NCBI GenBank assembly: GCA_040285825.1
Contig: JAUPSS010000004.1
Coordinates: forward strand, 2,026,550-2,090,549
Reading direction: 5' to 3'
From: Eukaryota sp. TZLM1-RC
Taxonomy: Eukaryota > Metamonada: BaSk clade
Length of the DNA: 64,000 nt
In this document: positions 30,731 through 40,826 of the stretch, piece by piece
Layout: each line of letters starts with the position of its first letter
Numbering within the stretch: the stretch's first letter is position 1
Position numbers and translations under genes: made by a program
The notes under the pieces: generated by a model
The model's input: the letters and a program-made list of their open reading frames with translations, nothing else
Databases searched by the model: none
Told to the model about the DNA's origin: nothing

Positions 30731-32680
30731 CTATCTTCGATTTCTTCTCCTTCTTATAATAAGAAACTGAGTTGCAATGAGCAAAACAAGAGTAAAAATT
30801 ATCAATAGTGGAAATTCTAAATCTAGCATTTCGATCCACAAATCATTGTCCTGCAACTCGGGTTCCGCTTCCTCGTAAACGGCGGGTAAAGGCTTTTTCT
30901 TAAAAAACCACCATTGACCTAAAGGCTCTCTATACTTTAAATATCGCCAAAAACCGTGAATTCTCATTTTGAAAAGTCCAATAAAGCCAATAATCTTTTC
31001 TTTTTGAGCACAAATGTCAAAATACCTCTTTGCCATATCAAAATCACGTTCGACACCCAACCCTTGTTCAAATAGACAAGCTAATCTGAAAGAACCTTCA
31101 GGACTTGAATGCTTGGAGGCCAATTCAAAGTAACCCACAGCCTTCTTGTAGTCTTTGTGGTTTTGATAAAGTTTGCCCAACCACACCATGCTATCAATTC
31201 CACCTAAATCGCTACTTCTCTCTAATGCAAAAGTTAGCTTATCCTTCCAATATGGTGGCAGAGGTTCCCTTCGAAGCATGAAAGCTAATGATGCCCAACC
31301 TTCTTCTGAGCCCATATAAGCCGCTTTTGATGCGTAAAACAGAGCCAAAGAGTATTGACGGCTGAGATAGGCTCTTTGCATTGAATCTAATACCTCTAAT
31401 ACTGGTTTGAGGTGAAGAACTAATCTATTCAAAATATTGATTGCTTGAGGACAATCTGCTGGTCCACCTTCTCCGGTAAGAATCATTGAAGAAAGATAGA
31501 AAGAGGCAACAAAGTGGCCTTGGGTGGCAGCTTCGGAAAACAAACTTCTTGCAAGAACGGGGTCTTTTTTGACGACTGGTTCCAATAACCCTTTCCATAA
31601 AGAAAAACCAAGCCAAAATTTACCAACAGTTGATCCCTTCTCTACTGATCTAACGAAAAATTCCTCAGCTTTCACCAAATTTTTGCGAACACCAATACCA
31701 TTTAAGTAACAGTAGCCCAATCCAGCAGTGCCGTCTGAATTTCCCATGTCGTGAGCCTCAGCAAATAACCTCAGCGCTGTTTTATTATTCTGATCAACAC
31801 CTTGACCAAAAACGTTCATCCAAGCCAAGTTTACCATTGCTTGAGGGTCTCCGTGATTGGCCGCCCTCTCCATCATATTCACTGCTGTCCCAAGATCCCT
31901 TTCCCCTCCCAGTCCTCTGTAATTTACTTCACCAAGAAGATTGGCTGCCGAAGGGTCATGCCTAGCTTTTAGCTTGAGGAGGTCGAGAGGAAGCTTGTAC
32001 TTCTGGTCAATGGTTTGTTTTAGAGAAGGAGAATGTTCAACAAGGCGATAAAAGCCTTTTTTACCTTGGTCAAAGTCCAAGTTTCCGACTTCTAATTCTT
32101 GTTTGATTGTACTAACCAACAGAGATGCAGCCTTCTTGCAATCCCCAGGAACACCGTATCCATGGAAGTTCTTGTAAGCAAGTCCTAACCTAGCAGGAAC
32201 ATACCCATCCATTGAGGAAAATGTGAGGGATGATATGGGGAGTGCAGAGTGGGAGAATGGATCGTATGGCAGACCAAGACCTGAGATGACTGCAGAATCG
32301 AAGTGAGCGGCAGGTACAGAAGATCCACCAGATTGTTTGACTACCTCTAATATGAGGTGATGTGGTCTGAAGTGATCAATGAGTGAAGATGCGATCAGGG
32401 ACTGGAGGGTTTCATTGTAGGCATTCGATCGAGATAGCCATAGAGAAGGAGTATGGTCATGTTCGATAGAAAGCTGAGTTAATACATTTTGGGAGAGCCT
32501 GTACAGGGTAGAAGAGTTGAAAGGTGCTCCAGGAAGATCTTGAATGTATTCACGGAGCGAATCGGAAGATAAATTGGGCTTACTTCGAACATAAGATATG
32601 ATTGAAGAGGAAAGATCTGAACCTTGAGAATGTGTCAAGACTATACATAACAGAATGGTGATTAAGAGGAGACGTATCAT
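30731..32680 (-). CDS. SEL1L/HRD3-like ERAD adaptor
   Basis: 649 aa. Signal peptide at residues 1-19 (LLLITILLCIVLTHSQG), a lumenal body built of Sel1-like repeats (ANLLGEVNYRGLGG, AMVNLAWMNVFGQGV, AGLGYCYLNGIGV, ASFYLSSMILTGEGG, SFRLACLFEQGLGVER), and a TM near 621-642 (FPLLIIFTLVLLIATQFLII) followed by RRRRNRR. This is the layout of SEL1L/Hrd3, the adaptor that brings misfolded lumenal proteins to the HRD1 ubiquitin ligase. It is shorter than human SEL1L (794 aa). USP5, divided by a 438 bp gap, is on the same strand. Confidence 0.87.
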   Translation of the reverse strand: MIRLLLITILLCIVLTHSQGSDLSSSIISYVRSKPNLSSDSLREYIQDLPGAPFNSSTLYRLSQNVLTQLSIEHDHTPSLWLSRSNAYNETLQSLIASSLIDHFRPHHLILEVVKQSGGSSVPAAHFDSAVISGLGLPYDPFSHSALPISSLTFSSMDGYVPARLGLAYKNFHGYGVPGDCKKAASLLVSTIKQELEVGNLDFDQGKKGFYRLVEHSPSLKQTIDQKYKLPLDLLKLKARHDPSAANLLGEVNYRGLGGERDLGTAVNMMERAANHGDPQAMVNLAWMNVFGQGVDQNNKTALRLFAEAHDMGNSDGTAGLGYCYLNGIGVRKNLVKAEEFFVRSVEKGSTVGKFWLGFSLWKGLLEPVVKKDPVLARSLFSEAATQGHFVASFYLSSMILTGEGGPADCPQAINILNRLVLHLKPVLEVLDSMQRAYLSRQYSLALFYASKAAYMGSEEGWASLAFMLRREPLPPYWKDKLTFALERSSDLGGIDSMVWLGKLYQNHKDYKKAVGYFELASKHSSPEGSFRLACLFEQGLGVERDFDMAKRYFDICAQKEKIIGFIGLFKMRIHGFWRYLKYREPLGQWWFFKKKPLPAVYEEAEPELQDNDLWIEMLDLEFPLLIIFTLVLLIATQFLIIRRRRNRR

Positions 32681-33118
32681 GTAGAGGTGTTGGGTGAATT
32701 GATTTACACCGCATTTTGATATCAGAAATAAATTTTTGGGTAACTACATTGTCTTTGTGAGAGTATAATGTAAAACAAAACCAGTGGATTAGTGAAAGAA
32801 CTGATGATGTAATCAAATACACACAGAAGAGAGCTTCTTGATCTAAACATTTTGTGATTCTACCTTGCGTGAAAAGAGTGGCGAAAACAAAATGATTGAG
32901 ACACACTTGATCTTTTTTGCCCTAATCTACCTACATCTTGAAGTGGTGAAGCGTTTTTGCTAAAATATTAAAAGTTTACTTTGGAATAAGGTTTAGTTTT
33001 ACTACTTCACTTTACTTCCAGATTGCTAGTTCATGCAAAAGCCATTTAAACCATTTATTAAGTGATGCCCCCACCCTTTGAAACACGTCATTGCAAATTA
33101 AAATAACCGCAAATAGTT
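32681..33118. other. Intergenic, 438 bp, SEL1L promoter side
   Basis: Minus strand just before the SEL1L ATG has GGTGTAA, five bases, then TTCA 15 nt before the ATG, partly like the conserved start-proximal element. A 108-aa ORF over the region has no gene-like features. Confidence 0.35.
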
Positions 33119-35392
33119 TTATTGGAACATGTACAAATAGCCTTGACTAAATACAGGATTTTCAACCACCCCAACCTTCAAGTCATTGAACAAGACCCAC
33201 TTGCCATGCTTTTCAGAGTAACCATGGCAGATATAGTGTCCAGTGCAAGGAGAAGAACCCTTATGTGAAGCTACAGCTGAAAGATTCATTGATTTCCCTT
33301 CCACATCAGCACTTTTGGCCTTCTCTGCAAGATCTTTCATTTCATTTTCACTCTGATTATGCCGTTCCAAGACACGAGCAACGTCCTCACCTGAATGGCT
33401 ACCCAACCAATCGAGAGCAGCACCAATGTCATCAGGATTTGATATAGAAACACCTGCAGCGATGGCTTGATCCTTGGAATACCCCATTGAACCTAGAACA
33501 GAGACAAGTTCATTGAGTTTGGGGTCCACATTGGTTGAAGATTGAGTTTCTTCATTCATAAATGCCCATTCAGCAGCTCTCTCCACATCATTTTGACACT
33601 CAGTCAACGCTTTTCTTGCATGAGGTTCAGAAATACCTAGACTGAGGAGCATAGCTAGCCCTTCCTCATTGACTGGGGTCTCTGCGGCTTCCATTAAAGG
33701 ATTCTCAATAGGTTTTGCTGCGAACTTAGTAAAATCTATTCCCGATGTTTCTAGATTAATTCCCAATTTGATGGCTCTACCTTCTCTAAAAGTGAATCTA
33801 TTAATAGTAACAAACAAGGTGTCGGGGTAGGTTAAAAAGGAGCGTGAGAGGAGCCCAGTTTGTCTGGACTTGCATTGACTACAGCGGAATTGAATCACTT
33901 CTTCCGCCCAGTTCGTCATTAAATCAATCAATTTCACGTTCAAACTGTGTTCTTCTTGACCACTTTCCGGCGCATTTTGAGCTACTTCCTTAGGTAATTG
34001 TAGAGTTAAACTTCCGGAATTATTTTCCACGGTAATGCTGCTACATTGGCAGTTAAAACAAGTTAAATTGTTTCTAATTTTAAAAGACAAAGAACTACCA
34101 AGACTTTGTAAGAATTCAGAAGAAGATGACGTGTACCGATCAATCAAAAAAGATAGATATTCCGAAATATCCTGCTGTTGCATAGAAAGCCAATTAGCAT
34201 TGTCATTAGCGACACATTTTTTAAACAGAAAGGGAGTTGGCGAGTTGATTGGTTCAAATTTATTAGAAGGATTTAAAATTGGAGACTTTTGGAGACCCTC
34301 AAAAATTCGAACTGTTTGGCATTCAAGACAGGAAACAGGATCACCATTACACTTGTCGATGTGATCTAAAGGAAGATTCTGAAAATTTGGTGAAAATTTC
34401 AAACATTGAAGCAATGAATTGATATAACAATTATTACCTCCATTCTCCATTCCAATCAAAAATGATTGATCAATCAAACCGTCTATGGGAGTCAAATCGC
34501 CTTCCAATTCCGAAACATCAAAATTAATATTGATTGATGCATTCATTTCCAATGTTGTTTTTTCTCCAACACTTGGCAACTTTATCCCCAATTTCGAAAT
34601 AATATTTCTCAAATCTGGAATTTCAACTGTGTCCTGACAAATGTAACAGAATCCTTCACCAGAAATCATACCATTGTCTCTAACCCCAACCGTACCGGCC
34701 TTGACTACAACTGGATGATTAGTCCGTTCGAAATGATTAATTCCATGGTTGTGTCCTGTTGAGAAGGCTTGTGATCGACCACAATTGAGTTGGCAACAGG
34801 TGAGACAAAACCACAGATTTGAAGTTAAATCACAGTCTTCTGCCATACACTTACCCTCAAATGAAGGGTTCTCCACTGTACAGACGGAAGGAGAAACAAA
34901 ATGAGGGCAAGGTTTGGGTCTACCTTCTTCGATAATGGCAGCAGTTTCCTTGACTTGAGCAGATGCAGAGTTCTTGATGAAGGAAAGTGACTTGGAAAGG
35001 GGAGAATCCGGTGTGGGATCGAGTTCAGATTTGTCGCAGGAGAAACAGAAAGCAGAGCATGAAACATGTGTTGTGTCATGTGGAAGTGGTACATTGCCAT
35101 GAGATAACATTGCAGCTAGTTCTTCTACTTTTGGTGGTGAAGAAGCTGCTGTGGAGGTTTTTATATTTACAAATACTGAATGGGAAGATTTTTGGTGGTG
35201 GAGACCAGCATGATCGAAACAAAACCCTAAATAACAATGAGAACATACATAGAGGCCTGGATCAAGAGACGACTTGTGGGTACATTGTACACATTCATCT
35301 TTGTAAACAAGAGTATCGGATGTGGGGATCTGAACAGTAGTTGAATGGGGACAATCCATGTGCGATAGATTACTGTGAATTTCACTTATCAT
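33119..35392 (-). CDS. USP5: Ubiquitin-specific protease USP5/UBP14
   Basis: 757 aa from ATG 35392; the next ATG at 35359 is an equally possible start. An N-terminal Cys/His region (about 14-71) and a ZnF-UBP (about 162-256, CAEDCDLTSNLWFC...C to H residues) precede the USP core. The catalytic Cys lies in NGGNNCYINSLLQCL (Cys about 322), where most USPs have GNTCY. Two UBA domains (about 576-613 and 626-666) lie inside the catalytic domain as in USP5. The His box is TGHYICH (His about 719) and FND follows near 735. USP5 recycles free polyubiquitin chains. The start codon abuts the end of an F2 Fanzor element. Confidence 0.93.
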   Translation of the reverse strand: MISEIHSNLSHMDCPHSTTVQIPTSDTLVYKDECVQCTHKSSLDPGLYVCSHCYLGFCFDHAGLHHQKSSHSVFVNIKTSTAASSPPKVEELAAMLSHGNVPLPHDTTHVSCSAFCFSCDKSELDPTPDSPLSKSLSFIKNSASAQVKETAAIIEEGRPKPCPHFVSPSVCTVENPSFEGKCMAEDCDLTSNLWFCLTCCQLNCGRSQAFSTGHNHGINHFERTNHPVVVKAGTVGVRDNGMISGEGFCYICQDTVEIPDLRNIISKLGIKLPSVGEKTTLEMNASININFDVSELEGDLTPIDGLIDQSFLIGMENGGNNCYINSLLQCLKFSPNFQNLPLDHIDKCNGDPVSCLECQTVRIFEGLQKSPILNPSNKFEPINSPTPFLFKKCVANDNANWLSMQQQDISEYLSFLIDRYTSSSSEFLQSLGSSLSFKIRNNLTCFNCQCSSITVENNSGSLTLQLPKEVAQNAPESGQEEHSLNVKLIDLMTNWAEEVIQFRCSQCKSRQTGLLSRSFLTYPDTLFVTINRFTFREGRAIKLGINLETSGIDFTKFAAKPIENPLMEAAETPVNEEGLAMLLSLGISEPHARKALTECQNDVERAAEWAFMNEETQSSTNVDPKLNELVSVLGSMGYSKDQAIAAGVSISNPDDIGAALDWLGSHSGEDVARVLERHNQSENEMKDLAEKAKSADVEGKSMNLSAVASHKGSSPCTGHYICHGYSEKHGKWVLFNDLKVGVVENPVFSQGYLYMFQ

Positions 35393-35394
35393 GC

Positions 35395-35710
35395 ATTCCC
35401 CTGTGAAATTCACTCCTGTTTTCAACTTTCTCAATGTCTACTCACAGGCTGTAAGAGACATGTAGTGTCATTTGACAAAGACAATCATGACCTTCATCAA
35501 TGGGCTACCTCATTTAAATACACCTACTGCTTTCACAGAACAAAGCCTCGCGACTTGATGTATCTAAGTGGATCTACCAAATGCTACTAAGGTATTTTTA
35601 GATCGGTCTCAAAAGTTTTTCAAAAAAATCAAAAAAAACTACAAAATAAAAATAAAATAGAAATTTTTCCAAAGTTTTTGTTTCTGTATGCTCAGGTTCC
35701 CTATTCATCT
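35395..35710 (-). ncRNA. F2 3' tail, candidate guide-RNA region (copy 1)
   Basis: About 315 bp from the end of the Fanzor frame to the element boundary, about 98% identical by eye to copies 2 and 3. Fanzor/TnpB guide RNAs are normally encoded at this end and run to the boundary. An ORF of about 70 codons on the opposite strand is also present in all copies. RNA status is inference. Confidence 0.3.
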
Positions 35711-37658
35711 TCTTAACAGAGCTTCTGGGCAAATGTATCTTTCCGGTCACAATTCCGCTTTCTTCTTAATTTGAATATTTTTTGCAGCGGAAATATCTCT
35801 GTCATATACCATTTGACACTCAGTACAAATACGCATGTGCCATGAGCCTGCTTGAATATTCTCGGCCATGCAACAACTTGACAGTTTGCTTGTATTAAAT
35901 TCACTGGTTGACAAGTGCTTCACGTCCTTTTGATAACACAGCCATTTTCTGAAAGCCCTTGCTGATTCATATCGATTGACTTCTCGGCAATGAGAAGGGA
36001 AATTAGCAGAACTAGCAGCAAGATAGAGTTTTTCAGGATGTCCATCCAGACCTTTGAATTTTTTGAGACTCTCTCTGAACCGTCTCTCTTTTCGTCTGCG
36101 GGTATCAAAGTTAATTATTTTCCATTTCTGGCGATTACTTTCCAAATATACCTTCCTCCTGAACAAATTTCAATGGTTCAAATATTGGTTGAAACTTTGA
36201 ACGGAAATATTGGTTGGGAGAGTGTTTACTGGGTGAAGGTTTTGTCATGTATCTCCTGCCAGTTGGACAAGGGATAACTCCACATTGATAATCATTTAAG
36301 AAGTGACCACACAATCTAGATTGGCACAGATCAACGCCAATAAGGGGCCTTTCAGGTAAAATTTCGACTATATGTTTACGTCTTCGACGGGGCATTTTTT
36401 TAGTGCACTTCAAATGTGTTTCTCTGATTTTGTTGGCATCAGGGTCACTTTTCATTTCATTTTTTGATCTTCTTTTCTTTTTCGGTGGTTCATCCAGCTC
36501 ATCTGTGTTCTCTGAGTCATTTTTTTAACCTTCAAAGGTCAAAAGCAGTTCATTACCATTAGCTTTCAATAAAAAATTTTTAAATCTATTTTTCAAACTT
36601 TTTCTGTTGATATTGAATTTTTCGTAAGGACATTGTTTGAATATTCGTTTCAGACATGTATTTTGGATAAACTTTGTTTTGGAAGATGATCCTTCAATAA
36701 GTGGAAATTTTTCACAAATTGGAAAACATGTGAAGGAACCTCTGGAATTTTAGAACCTCTATAAGAATCTAAATGTATTATTTTAAATTTCTTCCAGCAA
36801 TGCATATGAGAAAAGAAACTGAGTAAAAATTGTGAAATTTTAGATTAAAGAGAAAAAGCTCACCAATTTCCTTTGATGAAAAGGTGATTTTATCATGTGA
36901 AGACAGTAGGGAAGCCGTGGTAGGAAATGTTTAAAGCAGATTCAAGATAAACTTACATGCTTTTAATAAAAAGAATCTTTCTCTTGAATTATTCAGATTG
37001 AAATTGCTGTAGTGTTCAAGAAAAGAATCAACAACTACTTCCTCGGGTTGGGCTAATGGTTCATCAGGCAAAAGAGAGAGAATATAATTGGCACAGACAT
37101 TTGTTTTATCTAGAGCTCAACAATGAGCACGAATAAAGTTTTTTGTCCAGGATTGACAAATTTTAGGTAAAATTGTCTTCACGTTGGACGCCAATTGACG
37201 AGCCCGACAAGCAGAGTAAGGGGAAAGCCCTTTTCTATGGTAAAATTACTATTCTGAGACTGCAGCCAAGCATTGAGAAAAAGATTGAAAGAATTTCTAT
37301 AAGGCACGAAAGAATTTTCGCATGAAGAAACAAGAGATCTGTCTTGTGGGCATTCAGGAAGAAATCCACTGTAAAAGATATGGAGTAATTAACGTTGGCC
37401 TTTAGATGTGGATGGCTTTGGAAATGAACCAGTGGTGATGACGGTCATAAACAGATACCATACATCCTGTTCCACTAAAGCTCTAGATGCCAACGGAAAA
37501 TTTAGAAGAAAAGATTGAAGCAATAAAGAAGCTTTATGACAAATCTCGGTGACCAAAGGAAGGTCAGTCCGAAATTGTTGCACCGCTACAGGGGTCAGCA
37601 GCGAGTTAAGTGCACAAGACCGAGTGAATACACGTGACACAGATTGGGTGTCTGACAT
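35711..37658 (-). pseudogene. Fanzor gene of F2, copy 1 (frameshifted)
   Basis: The N-terminal frame MSDTQSVSRVFTRSCALNSL starts at 37658 and breaks at 37389. The later frames give RPLIGVDLCQSRLCGHFLND (RuvC-I, Asp in GVDL, with Cys for Gly relative to the other copies), KLYLAASSANFPSHC (RuvC-II region), STSEFNTSKLSSCC (DEFxTS block) and ICTECQMVYDRDISAAKNI (zinc ribbon with RuvC-III Asp). Several stops lie between. This copy retains the RuvC-II stretch (35942-36062) that is deleted in copies 2 and 3. Confidence 0.78.
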
Positions 37659-37969
37659 GTAGTGAGAATAAAGAGCTCATCTATCAAATTTTACACTTGT
37701 CACCTCATTGTCGAATTCTTGTTGCCTGTTCTGGGAGGTTTTTAACCCTCAACTTGGTTTTGGGAAGGTTTTCACTATTCCCACACTTTCCCCTCACTTC
37801 ATAAACTAGGTTCTTATTTTCCTCACTTACCTTCTTTTTTCGAGCTTTAGGACTCCCCTGTAATCTTTCAACCTCATTCTATTACTCCCTCAGTTCATGC
37901 CCCAATACTGGCCCTCCACAAACTGCAACTTATGCTGCTCTACCACCGACGCCTCAACCGGTACAGTCC

Positions 37970-38194
37970 ATGTACACACCTCATGCTCCTCGCTCATCCG
38001 GTAATAATACCAGGAAAACTTTCCTTGAAAGCTCTGATTGGAAGTTAAACAAAACTGTTAGTCATTCATCAAACAAAAACACTTCTGTCCCTAGCGTTTC
38101 ACTTGGTTTGAAGCTTTGTAATGGCATCTCGAAGGAAAATGTTAACATTGAGCTGAACGAACGAGAGCTGGAAGCCCTTTTTCAATACTGTTGA
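37970..38194 (+). CDS. Small opposite-strand ORF in F2 copy 1
   Basis: 75 aa from ATG 37970, divergent from the Fanzor start. Begins MYTPHAPRSSGNNTRKTF and ends with an acidic helix-like NIELNERELEALF; AATAAA follows at about 38223. Copies 2 and 3 keep the first 50 residues but end differently after a frameshift (49339-49154, 57919-57734 minus). It could be an accessory element protein or a chance ORF. Confidence 0.3.
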   Translation: MYTPHAPRSSGNNTRKTFLESSDWKLNKTVSHSSNKNTSVPSVSLGLKLCNGISKENVNIELNERELEALFQYC

Positions 38195-38401
38195 AGATAT
38201 CTCTGTTCATTTAGACAATCTGTAATAAAGTAAGTTATTTTGTAAGTAAATAGTTGATTTTTTTTGTTGTTTATTTGAACATTATTGGCACGTTATTTTG
38301 CTAAGAAGCTCCTGAACTGTGTGTTCTAGGTTTTCTGTGTTTTATGTCTACACCATTAAGTAAAAGTTGAAAACTAAGGCCCATAGATATCGTTAACAAA
38401 G

Positions 38402-38705
38402 GATGGCTTTAAGCAGTATAATTAATCGAATGACTGAAAGAACAATTAGTTTATTAACATGAAAAGTACTTCAAGAAATCAATATTCCCCACAAAATTGA
38501 TTACTCATTAAACCTGGGTAATAACAATCAAGCGACTAATTCTGTAGCAGAATGGAAAGCAACTTTATTCCAATTCAATTCCCAAAACTGAAGATTTGAG
38601 AGAGTTATGCTTCGCTGAATATGTTGGCAGTGATGGAAGCATATGCAAATGGTGAGAAAAACCGGAATACCTTCAAAGATCCAAGGTTGATGAAGGTTCA
38701 AAGAA
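38402..38705 (+). pseudogene. Internally deleted Fanzor F1 derivative
   Basis: About 200 bp match F1 at 13699-13890 (the region reading SIINxMTERTISLL and EINIPH), then jump directly to the F1 C-terminal block seen at 21300 (CTGAATATGTTGGCAGTGAT). The whole catalytic core between is missing. Plus strand, about 330 bp upstream of the cyclophilin gene. Confidence 0.7.
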
Positions 38706-38706
38706 A

Positions 38707-38838
38707 ACAGTTTTTTTGAACAATAGCTGGAAGGACAGTGGCATGAGATAAGAAAGAGTGGTGATTAGACTAGTAGAAAGCAAAAACTAAGGCAGGGGGA
38801 TTATGAGGGGGATTAGAGTCAGGGTGGGTGGTGAAGGG
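38707..38838 (-). repeat. 130-bp dispersed repeat
   Basis: Matches, inverted, 48691-48815 and 57271-57395 (landmark GTGGCATGAGATAAGAAAGA). In each case it lies outside the 5' side of an F2 copy, but with different sequence between. Confidence 0.6.
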
Positions 38839-39036
38839 GATTTTTATTCACCCTGATAGACTCAGAACAGTGGAGATTCATCGACAAAAGTTGTTGATAC
38901 GACTCAACCGAAGAAAGAATGCGATAAGTAAGGGGCATTGGTTTTGGGGGAGGTTTAGGAAAAAACGAAAAATGGGAATGTTTGGGGGAAAGATTTGGTC
39001 TACATAAAAAACATAAAAAACATAATCCTCATCCAC

Positions 39037-39641
39037 ATGTATAAACTCTTCTTCGTCTTTGTGACCATCCTATTAGTCGCTTCTGCTGAACAGAAGCGCA
39101 AAGGTCCTAAAATCACTGAAAAAGTATACTTTGATGTAGAACAGGATGGTACTCCTTTAGGAAGAATTGTTTTTGGTATGTATGGGAAGAGTGTGCCAAA
39201 AACTGTCAAAAACTTCGTCGAACTTGCAAAGGGTACTGAATTCGGAGGATACAAGGGCAGTACTTTCCATAGAGTGATCGACAGTTTTATGATTCAAGGA
39301 GGTGATTTCACCAATCATGATGGCACGGGAGGTCGCAGTATCTATGGTCGCGAGTATGGAACATTATTGCTCTAATCTCTAGATTTGAGGACGAAAACTT
39401 CAAGTTCACTCACTCACAACCCGGTCTTCTCTCTATGGCAAATAGAGGAAAGAACACCAATGGAAGTCAGTTTTTCATCACAACTGTTCAAACTCCCTGG
39501 CTCAACGGTAAACATGTAGTTTTTGGTCGTGTTGTTGAAGGAATGGATGTTGTACGTAAAATAGAAAAAACTCCTGTTATGCAAGGAAGTAAACCAGTTA
39601 AGCCTATTACCATTAAAGACTGTGGTGTTTTAGAGCAGTAA
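39037..39641 (+). CDS. ER-type cyclophilin (peptidyl-prolyl isomerase B-like), two exons
   Basis: ATG 39037; exon 1 to 39353, exon 2 from 39383 to 39641, 191 aa. Signal peptide [18 protein letters not shown], then a complete cyclophilin domain: [33 protein letters not shown] (catalytic Arg), [30 protein letters not shown], then [17 protein letters not shown]. It catalyses prolyl cis-trans isomerisation in the secretory pathway. No KDEL-type ending (ends GVLEQ), so secretion is possible. Without the intron the frame ends early at 39375. AATAAA lies just after the stop. Confidence 0.93.
39354..39382 (+). other. 29-nt spliceosomal intron in cyclophilin gene
   Basis: Starts GTATGG and ends GCTCTAATCTCTAG. 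Removal joins GGT CGC GA to A TTT GAG GAC, giving GREFEDENF as cyclophilins require. CTAAT lies 6 nt before the acceptor AG, matching the NMD3 intron. Confidence 0.88.
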
Positions 39642-40198
39642 ACCGAATAAACATGTCTGTATACATACTTTGCAGTTGAAGTGGACTCAACTCTCAACTC
39701 TCGATATTATCTTATTGTTGGGAAATAGTTTCTTGCAGCTTAAAACAGCAACAGAAAAATATTGGCATTTTATTGTTAAGTAAATAATTAATATTAAGTT
39801 TGACTATATGACGTGCGACAATAATGGATATTTTATTGTAGGAAAATTGCAGAAAACAATAATATGTGTACAGCAAATAATTTATATGCTTTTCTCGCAA
39901 AATAATAATGCAACTTCTATAATTTAACAGACCTAAACCTTTGACTTTGAGTTCATTATAGTTTATTTTGATTCTATCAGACTAGTAATTGATTTCACGC
40001 TGATAGATGATTGGGTACTGATAGGTGCTTTGTACTTGACAAATAAGCCGATCGATCCGCAAATAAAGTTAATATGTTGTCAAGTTGAGTAGTGGTTGTG
40101 TAAGAGCATAATTAATTTGCTCTAGTTGAGATTAATTAAACCGATGAATAACAAGTTCAGTACTTTTCCCATCTAACTTAATGTTTAATTCAGAAGCT
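39642..40198. other. AT-rich spacer
   Basis: No gene-like frame. The first 50 bases hold the cyclophilin 3' signals. Confidence 0.4.
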
Positions 40199-40345
40199 GT
40201 GTCTGACATGTACTGAGAATTATGAGCTTGTCTTACACTTGTCACCACATTTTCGACATCTTCTTGTACGTTTTTAACTCTCACGTTGTTTTTGGGAGGT
40301 TTTCACTTTTCACTCATTTCATGAACCAAATAATTCTGCTCTTAG
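40199..40345 (-). pseudogene. Fragment of F2 5' region
   Basis: GTCTGACATGTACTGAGAAT and the following bases through TTTTTGGGAGGTTTTCAC resemble the sequence at 37650-37800 in F2 copy 1 (Fanzor start codon and upstream leader). About 70-80% similar by eye; the remaining Fanzor gene is absent. Confidence 0.5.
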
Positions 40346-40826
40346 TTAATCTTAACCACATTTGGTTCTCCTTATGATCATCACTCTTGGACACAGGTTC
40401 TTGAATCCAAAAAACAAGAACTTTCAGCGGGTTCAATTACATTGGTTTGAGACTGTTGGCACTTGAATACCTCTGATTTCTCCCTTCCATCCAGAATGTC
40501 TACAATCAGCATCAGATCATTTAGAGAAGAATTAGTATCTCAATTCCATAAGATTTTGCATTGATTACACTGCCTCAAACCCCATGGAATTACTTGTCGA
40601 ACTTAATAGTTGCCCAATTGAAAGTTCCTTGAACAATTTTGAAAAATTGCACATTTGCGTCATGGCATATATTAAGAATACAAAAGTAATCTTTTTGATT
40701 GAAAAAGGGCGTTTTTTAGTGGATGAACAAAAAAGTCACAATTTTACTTTTAAATCTGGTCACGATATCTCCTGCGTTTTCTTATTCTATATCGGCATCC
40801 AACTGAATCTTTGTCTCCCAAGTTCT
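40346..40826. other. Unassigned stretch
   Basis: A 110-aa plus ORF begins at 40584 and runs over the RCC1 remnant. No recognisable domain; probably relic sequence. Confidence 0.3.

Larger units (their letters stand above)
35395..38393 (-). mobile_element. Fanzor element F2, copy 1
   Basis: 2,999 bp bounded by comparison with copies 2 and 3 (shared from ATTCCCCTGTG at 35395 to CCATAGATATCGT ending at 38393). It holds a broken Fanzor gene (37658-35711, minus), a conserved 3' noncoding tail next to USP5, and a short opposite-strand ORF. No clear terminal inverted repeats or target duplication. Confidence 0.75.
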
